This document shows positions 30,634-34,913 of a stretch of DNA of 34,913 bases, piece by piece. Position 1 is the first letter of the stretch. Each line of letters begins with the position of its first letter. A program made the position numbers and the translations under genes. Below the pieces are notes generated by a model that was given only the letters and a program-made list of their open reading frames with translations, was not told where the DNA came from and made no database searches. Source of the DNA: Thermoproteota archaeon (GTDB lineage: Archaea > Thermoproteota > Nitrososphaeria_A > Caldarchaeales > Calditenuaceae); NCBI GenBank assembly GCA_030550155.1, contig JAUQPZ010000017.1, positions 1-34,913 of the forward strand, read 5' to 3'.

Positions 30634-31683
30634 ATGGGCTCTGTCAAGATGGGTATGCTGGGCTCAGGTTTCGTCGTCTCATATTTCCACCTGCCAGCCC
30701 TGATGGAGATTCCGAAGGCCGAGGTCGTAGCTATCGGGAGTAGGAGACAGGCACCGGTAGAAGAGCTCGCGAGGAGGTTTGGAGTGAAGAAGACCTATTA
30801 CGGCGACAGGTATCTGGAGAGACTCTGCACAGACCCCGAGATAGACACGGTCTTCATCTGCCTGCCCAACTTCCTCCACCTCGAGGCCACGCTGCGCGCA
30901 GCAGAGAACGGCAAAAACGTGATCTGTGAGAAGCCGCTGGGAAGAAACGCGGAAGAGGCGAAGGCGATGCTTGACGCGGTTGAGAGATACGGCGTTCTAC
31001 ATGGATACGCTGAGGACCAGGTCTTCTCGCCACAGATCACGAGGGTGAAGGGGATGATAGATAGTGGCGCCCTCGGAAAAGTCTTCTGGGTCAGGACTCG
31101 GGAGGCTCACTTCGGCCCACACTCAGATTGGTTCTGGAATCCGGAACTATCGGGCGGAGGCTCACTCCTCGACATGGGCTGCCACTCGGTTGAGGTGGCG
31201 CGCTACTTCATCGGCGACGAGCCCGTAGAGGTTATGGGCTGGGGAGCGACGCTCGTCCACACAGCCAAGACAAGGGCCGAGGACAACAGCCTAGCCGTGG
31301 TGAGGTATCAGGGCGGGCAGATCGGGCAGTCTGAGAACAGCTGGGCCGCTCACGGAGGCCTCGACCTGAGATACGAGGTCTATGGCTCGGAGGGTGCGGC
31401 TTTCATAGACACGACGAGGGATACAGGTATCAGGGTCTTCACGGTGGCTCCGGAGGAGAAGGTTGGATACGTGGTAGAGAAGGCGGAGGTCGGGCGTGGA
31501 TGGATGTATCCCATCTGGCGCGAACACGAGCTCTACGGCTACCTACACGAGCTTCAACACTTCGTCGACGCCTTCTCGCAGGGAAAGATGCCGAGAGAGA
31601 CTTACAGGGATGGCTACATAGTCAACAAGATACTCGACGCCGCCTACAAGTCCATGAAGAGCGGCCGCTGGGAAAAGATATAA
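30634..31683 (+). CDS. Gfo/Idh/MocA family NAD(P)-dependent oxidoreductase
   Basis: The N-terminal Rossmann fold begins KMGMLGSGFVVSYFHLPALM, with DTVFICLPNFLHLEATLRAA and the family EKP motif in NVICEKPLGRNAEEAKAML. The C-terminal domain has LLDMGCHSVEVARYFIGD. This family acts on sugars, inositols or related substrates; the substrate cannot be told. I use the ATG at 30634 (349 aa) because of the TATA position, not the GTG/ATG upstream in the preceding gene. Confidence 0.85.
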   Translation: MGSVKMGMLGSGFVVSYFHLPALMEIPKAEVVAIGSRRQAPVEELARRFGVKKTYYGDRYLERLCTDPEIDTVFICLPNFLHLEATLRAAENGKNVICEKPLGRNAEEAKAMLDAVERYGVLHGYAEDQVFSPQITRVKGMIDSGALGKVFWVRTREAHFGPHSDWFWNPELSGGGSLLDMGCHSVEVARYFIGDEPVEVMGWGATLVHTAKTRAEDNSLAVVRYQGGQIGQSENSWAAHGGLDLRYEVYGSEGAAFIDTTRDTGIRVFTVAPEEKVGYVVEKAEVGRGWMYPIWREHELYGYLHELQHFVDAFSQGKMPRETYRDGYIVNKILDAAYKSMKSGRWEKI

Positions 31684-31757
31684 TAAAACACTCAGAGACA
31701 GACTATCTTATTTTTCCTAATCCACATCCGCCTCAGCGCCTCTCGCGCCACATAATC

Positions 31758-31967
31758 TCATGCATAATCAGGAGGCCGTTGATCTTTTGTCAGGAATGGT
31801 GGCCAAGGCACCAGCTCCCCGTTTATAACATGGTCTGCCATAAGACCAACGGCTCCACCCCACATCAACAGATTGAGAAGTCCTACCCTCCTCCTCCAGC
31901 TTGGAGCCACCCTCTCAAGTATAGTTAAGAGAATTGCGACGGCAAGGGGTGTGATGAAGCATGCCAA
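31758..31967 (-). CDS. Small membrane protein with WGG...DHxxNGE motif
   Basis: The 69-aa product has two spans (ITPLAVAILLTILERV and LLNLLMWGGAVGLMADHVI) and ends NGELVPWPPFLTKDQ. Small archaeal membrane proteins with a WGG-DH-NGE-PPFLT pattern are known to me as hypothetical proteins. Start ATG at 31967. The interval 31968-32145 between this gene and the next holds only a promoter-like element. Confidence 0.6.
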   Translation of the reverse strand: MACFITPLAVAILLTILERVAPSWRRRVGLLNLLMWGGAVGLMADHVINGELVPWPPFLTKDQRPPDYA

Positions 31968-32124
31968 GCCCCTCTGACCACCAGTCCTCGATCTCTCGGC
32001 CTGTTATTAAATTGTTGGAAGTCCATTCATACCATTTCATGCCAACGTATTGTATAGTAGAATGGGTGTGAATCAACTCCGGTTATGACCATGAATCCAC
32101 TTCAGCCTTGAGGGAGTGAACTCC

Positions 32125-32130
32125 TTATAG
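32125..32130 (+). promoter_or_regulatory. TATA box for hjc-like pseudogene
   Basis: TTATAG is centred 27 nt upstream of the ATG at 32155, which suggests a leaderless start for the resolvase gene. The promoter survives although the gene is broken. Confidence 0.45.
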
Positions 32131-32154
32131 CCTCCCCCTCATCGGTTGATATAC

Positions 32155-32630
32155 ATGCCCCGAAGACCATCCTCCCCTTTCAGGAGGTCCTATAGGCTAC
32201 GGATAGGCTACGAGGGAGAATACTATCTGATGAAGAAGTTCACAATCCTTAACAAGCCCGGCTACTATGCCGTGAGAACACCGGGGAGAGGTACAGGAAG
32301 GACATACAAGCCCGACCTACTAGTCGTAGAGGATGGAGAGCTCTAAGCAATAGAAGTGAAGTCGACAAACAGGGCCTCGAAATACGTAAGACCCGACCAG
32401 CTTGCGAGGCCGCTCAGATTAGCAGAACTCTTCAGGATCAAGTGCCCCACTGCGGCGGAGAGTTCAACCCCAAACCAGTCCTCGCAGTCAGGTTTCTGGG
32501 AAGAGGCTGGATTTTCCGCGAGGTGGACGCCGAGGGGCCCGTCCAAGTCTCGCTAGAAAGTGCCGAGGCATCCAGTCAAGATAAATCTATACGAGACCCA
32601 GCTAGCCAGCCCATACATAGGACCTCCTGA
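32155..32630 (+). pseudogene. hjc: Hjc-like Holliday junction resolvase, broken by nonsense codon and frameshift
   Basis: Archaeal resolvase features are clear: basic N-terminus, GYEGEYYLMKKF (catalytic Glu), YAVRTPGRGTGRTYKPDLLV (Asp of the PD-D/ExK site), then AIEVKSTNRASKY (ExK). A TAA at 32344-32346 interrupts the frame between the Asp and the ExK motif. About 100 nt later the frame is lost again at AAG TGC CCC ACT: one extra C would restore KCPHCGGEFNPKPVLAVRF, with GRGWIFREV after it. So one nonsense codon and one 1-nt deletion in a C run separate three otherwise homologous parts. Either a true pseudogene or assembly error. Confidence 0.8.
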
Positions 32631-32802
32631 CGAGATATGGAACCATCTCCTGAACGATTCATGGCTTACCTGGAATCCTAGCTCGCCCAGTATCCCCCGC
32701 CACCCTCCTAGCGTCGTTTACAGGCCGGAAAGGAATCCTCTGAAGAAGTGGCCTCTGTTAACACTTACACCAGGCGCCCAGAAATATTACCTCTACCTCT
32801 GA
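32560..32802 (+). CDS. Short ORF after the hjc remnant, doubtful
   Basis: An 80-aa ORF from GTG at 32560 reads VKINLYETQLASPYIGPPDE and ends LLTLTPGAQKYYLYL. It overlaps the end of the hjc remnant in another frame. Composition is protein-like but Pro-rich and I recognise nothing. It may be a gene fragment in this degraded region. Confidence 0.3.
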   Translation: MPRHPVKINLYETQLASPYIGPPDEIWNHLLNDSWLTWNPSSPSIPRHPPSVVYRPERNPLKKWPLLTLTPGAQKYYLYL

Positions 32803-32907
32803 GGTAATATTTTCTCTCTCTGCCAGAGTATCCAAACACCATACACTCTCTAACATGGATAAAAGCAGGTTTCATAGCTAACATAGGCCAGAATGGTTTA
32901 TTTCCGT

Positions 32908-32930
32908 CCTGTTGGCTTTCCCCCAACAGG
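32908..32930. repeat. Perfect 8-bp inverted repeat (hairpin)
   Basis: CCTGTTGG, a 7-nt loop and CCAACAGG. It could be a terminator, a transposon-end hairpin of IS200/IS605 type, or an RNA element; no transposase is visible nearby. Confidence 0.45.
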
Positions 32931-32943
32931 GGGTGTTTCAGCG

Positions 32944-33344
32944 ATGGCGATGGAATTGATTAACTGGGAGGACAAGCCCTTTTACTGCCGGGCTTGCAAA
33001 ATTTGGTAGATTCTGAACATTTCAAAAACCACGGCATGTATCCCATGCCTATCGTCAAGCTATACTGTCTGGAGCCGTTGGTAGACATCTACTGCGTGTT
33101 CTGCAGGCAACCCGTCGGTAAGGAAAATGTCGGCTCGCCCCTCTCCCCTGGACTGGTTAAAAAACTATCAAAACATTTTCCGAGCTGTTTTGCTGAGTCC
33201 GCTGAAGGCTGGTCAGACGAGGCTGGAAGACTTATCGAATACTTTCTTCTTAAACATCTTTTCAGCAGGCCTAGGGATAGGCTACGCATTTCAGTTAACC
33301 TCCCACAGGCTGAAACAATCCGGGACATTGGTCTTCAACGCTGA
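32944..33344 (+). pseudogene. Small zinc-binding protein with frameshift
   Basis: The first frame reads MAMELINWEDKPFYCRACKI then W and a TAG. The next frame (ORF 32994..33344) continues VDSEHFKNHGMYPMPIVKLY, then CVFCRQPVGK and a helical tail (EAGRLIEYFLLKHLFS). Adding one G at the TGG TAG junction would give one continuous protein with CRAC and CVFC cysteine pairs. So it is a frameshifted gene, or an assembly error. Function unknown. Confidence 0.5.
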
Positions 33345-33359
33345 TTAGCATTCTGTATC

Positions 33360-33609
33360 GTCGTTGAGTTCCGGCCGCTTTTTGTGAGATGACTTCCTTA
33401 CCAAGCCGTGTCCGCAGCCTCCAGAACACTGCTGACATGGTTTACGTACATGTAAGCACCCCATCCATGGAACCGTTGAAAAACCTAGCTATCTCCCTGG
33501 CAACCCTCCTCTGGGCGTGTGGAAGAGCGCTCGCCGAGTCAGCCAATGTGTTGTCGAAGTCGAAGGAAACAGCCTTCAACCCACGCCCCATCAAAAACCT
33601 TTTACTCAT
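33360..33609 (-). pseudogene. HAD-family hydrolase fragment
   Basis: The ATG at 33609 opens MSKRFLMGRGLKAVSFDFDN with the HAD motif I DFDNTLADS. The frame ends at TAA after 55 residues; the conserved reading seems to go on in other frames (VNHVSSVLEAAD, then GKEVISQKA). At least two frameshifts are needed to rejoin it, and motifs II-IV are missing. It is a truncated, decaying gene. The track ORF start upstream (33798) lies in the antisense of the hydantoinase remnant. Confidence 0.6.
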
Positions 33610-33658
33610 AGAAAGACCTGCTCTTGGTTGCTCACCAACTTGGCGGATATTAGCCCTG

Positions 33659-33932
33659 GCCGGATCTGACGAAGGCAAACTGTGGGGAGGCGACGGTATC
33701 GAAAGAAGCATCAAAGCGCTCACAACTATCCATGCGACAGTTCTCGGAGACCGTGGCCGACATCGGCCGCGGTCTTCACGGCGGAGAACCCAACGCATGC
33801 AGCGAATACCTCGTCATAAAAAGCGATGAAACAGAACTCAAGCTCAGCAGCAAAGCATCCCTGGTTTTGGAGAAAAACGACGTGCTGGTCATCAGAACCG
33901 CGGGCGGCGGAGGATACGGAAAAAAGGAATGA
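33659..33932 (+). pseudogene. C-terminal remnant of hydantoinase/oxoprolinase subunit B (HyuB-like)
   Basis: One frame holds GKLWGGDGIERSIKA ... LGDRGRHRPR and the next holds GLHGGEPNACSEYLV, then KLSSKASLVLEKNDVLVIRT and AGGGGYGKKE. This is the order of the end of hydantoinase B proteins (GGDG, then RRR-PxGL-GGEPG, then SK-LxKGD-TPGGGGYG). One frameshift at about 33770 splits it, and the first ~450 residues of the family are absent. The upstream edge meets the HAD fragment, so a deletion or rearrangement joint lies near 33650. Confidence 0.75.
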
Positions 33933-33947
33933 AAAAATGTCTGGGCT

Positions 33948-34616
33948 TTATTTGTTCATGACCGCGGTTGCCACAGCCTGCTCTGCCACCACCATTTTTC
34001 GGAGTTTTTCAATCAATTCAGGCAACACTTCTCTCGGGATGAAGACAACGAGCTCGTCGGGAGAATAGCCTGCACGTAGACGGCTAGGCGTGCAGCCCAA
34101 GCTGATTACAGCCGTCTTGTCGTTTATTGATATCGGAACCCCCATACACGCTGGCCTTCCAACAAGCTTCACTGAAATGCACGACGATATAACCATGGCT
34201 TGCTCGGCGTTGCAGAACAAAACAGCTACATCCGGCTCAAAGGGAATGAATCTCATTGGGCCGTATGAAACTGTGCTGCTTTGATGCTTAACCGACGGCA
34301 ATTGTTTAATATCCTTCTCCGTTATCCATCCCGCGCCGACTAATAAGTCGACGTCATTGTATCCACATCCAACTCCAACGCTAGAAACATCGGTAAACCC
34401 ATGTGTGACGGCGCCAATACTACAGCTCAAGTGATGCTGTCGCTCTGTCTTGAAGAAATTCGCAGTAGCCAATGTCCAGAAGGCACAACTCGCAGGGACT
34501 GAATGTCTATAAACCTGTAGATTCTTCCCGCTTTCATTTCTAAACGATATTCCTATGACAGGTCGTCGGAGACGCAATAGCTGTTCGATTTCCTCGGCGA
34601 TAGCGTTATAATTCAT
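33948..34616 (-). CDS. DUF169 family protein
   Basis: The 222-aa protein fits the DUF169 family (COG2043): RRPVIGISFRNES, SCAFWTLATANFFKTERQHH, a Cys/Gly-rich stretch SCSIGAVTHGF and ending SPDELVVFIPREVLPELIEK. The family is common in methanogens and anaerobes; its biochemistry is not established to my knowledge. Several Cys/His residues could bind a metal or cofactor. It starts at ATG 34616, with two long inverted repeats 22-70 nt upstream. It looks intact, unlike its neighbours. Confidence 0.8.
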   Translation of the reverse strand: MNYNAIAEEIEQLLRLRRPVIGISFRNESGKNLQVYRHSVPASCAFWTLATANFFKTERQHHLSCSIGAVTHGFTDVSSVGVGCGYNDVDLLVGAGWITEKDIKQLPSVKHQSSTVSYGPMRFIPFEPDVAVLFCNAEQAMVISSCISVKLVGRPACMGVPISINDKTAVISLGCTPSRLRAGYSPDELVVFIPREVLPELIEKLRKMVVAEQAVATAVMNK

Positions 34617-34638
34617 GGTTCTATTGCAGTGTCTGTCA

Positions 34639-34685
34639 AATTTAGGCTTTACCTAAATTCTCATTTTTAGGTAATACCTAAAAAT
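34639..34685 (-). promoter_or_regulatory. Tandem operator: two 21-bp inverted repeats (TTTAGG-N5-CCTAAA)
   Basis: AATTTAGG-CTTTA-CCTAAATT (34639-34659) and TTTTTAGG-TAATA-CCTAAAAA (34664-34684) share the core TTTAGG-N5-CCTAAA. Their centres are 25 bp apart. They lie 22-70 nt upstream of the DUF169 start, over the expected TATA/BRE. The half-site resembles those of DtxR-type metal-dependent repressors, so metal control is possible. Confidence 0.7.
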
Positions 34686-34853
34686 CTAACCATCTCCATA
34701 GTTAAAAACTCCCTACACACGTTCCGTAGTTTGTGAACACTCTGTTTGATTTTTCCCCTTTCATCGGGAGAGCTTATCTGTTACTTGTCTAAAGACGTGT
34801 GGTGCCAGCTGCGGCCTGATGGGCTTAAAAACACCCTCTTAATGGTTTACTCG

Positions 34854-34913
34854 ATGAAGTTGTGTGTTTGCGGAAGTATGGTTAAAGAAGACAAGGCTTG
34901 TGAATGTGGACGG
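34854..34913 (+). CDS. Start of a zinc-ribbon protein, continues beyond the window
   Basis: An ATG at 34854 opens MKLCVCGSMVKEDKACECGR, a four-Cys zinc ribbon at the N-terminus. A TATA-like TTAAAAAC at about 34825-34832 is ~26 nt upstream, matching a leaderless start. The rest is outside. The interval 34686-34853 holds this promoter and nothing else I can call. Confidence 0.6.
   Translation, partial: MKLCVCGSMVKEDKACECGR

Noticed and set aside
32344-32346. TAA in the hjc-like gene as a recoded codon
   Set aside because: No known archaeal recoding of TAA, and a second lesion (frameshift) lies downstream; disruption or error is simpler.
32908-32960. CRISPR repeat relic
   Set aside because: Only one copy, no spacer-repeat spacing, no cas genes.

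Overview
The window looks like a piece of archaeal chromosome carrying an integrated head-tail (Caudoviricetes-type) virus module. Archaeal signs are the MptA-type GTP cyclohydrolase plus MptE (tetrahydromethanopterin-type pterin synthesis), an archaeal-type asparaginyl-tRNA synthetase, a remnant Hjc-like resolvase, TATA boxes 25-30 nt upstream of many start codons (leaderless transcripts), and frequent GTG/TTG starts. A Nitrososphaeria/Caldarchaeales-like or other TACK host is my inference; nothing here settles it.

Region 1 (1-2838): the 5' part of a winged-helix-like protein gene on the minus strand, then a large secreted or membrane-anchored protein with a propeller-like ectodomain, a Thr/Ser stalk, one membrane span and a C-terminal cupredoxin-like domain that has lost its copper ligands.

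Region 2 (2875-22349): a compact virus structural module. One long minus-strand operon, read from 18116 down to 2875, encodes a small membrane protein, an ABC-ATPase/GNAT fusion, an S78-like prohead protease, the HK97-fold major capsid protein, a head-tail adaptor, a tail terminator, a Cys-rich small protein, a subtilisin-like protease, the tail tube, two tail assembly chaperone ORFs linked by a candidate -1 slippery heptamer, a gp10-like protein, the tape measure, a two-span membrane protein, a tail hub, a putative receptor-binding protein, two small proteins and TerL with a lambda-like deviant Walker A. The portal gene is divergent, on the plus strand, and shares one central TATA element with the minus operon. 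It is followed by a membrane protein and a TerS-like zinc/HTH protein. Two ribbon-helix-helix proteins, palindromic operators and a ParB-like protein form the right edge. I see no integrase, replication gene or recognisable lysis gene, so a domesticated or defective provirus, or a gene-transfer-agent-like element, is possible.

Region 3 (22406-31967): host-like genes. These are two secreted/membrane proteins, AsnRS, mptA-mptE, MTA phosphorylase (opposite strand), a zinc-ribbon coiled-coil protein, several small proteins, an AbrB-like protein, an ABC-transporter membrane domain without its ATPase, and a Gfo/Idh/MocA oxidoreductase.

Region 4 (32100-33940): a stretch of broken genes: an Hjc-like resolvase with a nonsense codon and a frameshift, a zinc-binding protein with a frameshift, a HAD hydrolase fragment, and the last ~90 codons of a hydantoinase B with a frameshift. 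It is followed by an intact DUF169 gene behind two near-identical 21-bp inverted repeats, and by the start of a zinc-ribbon gene that runs off the right edge.
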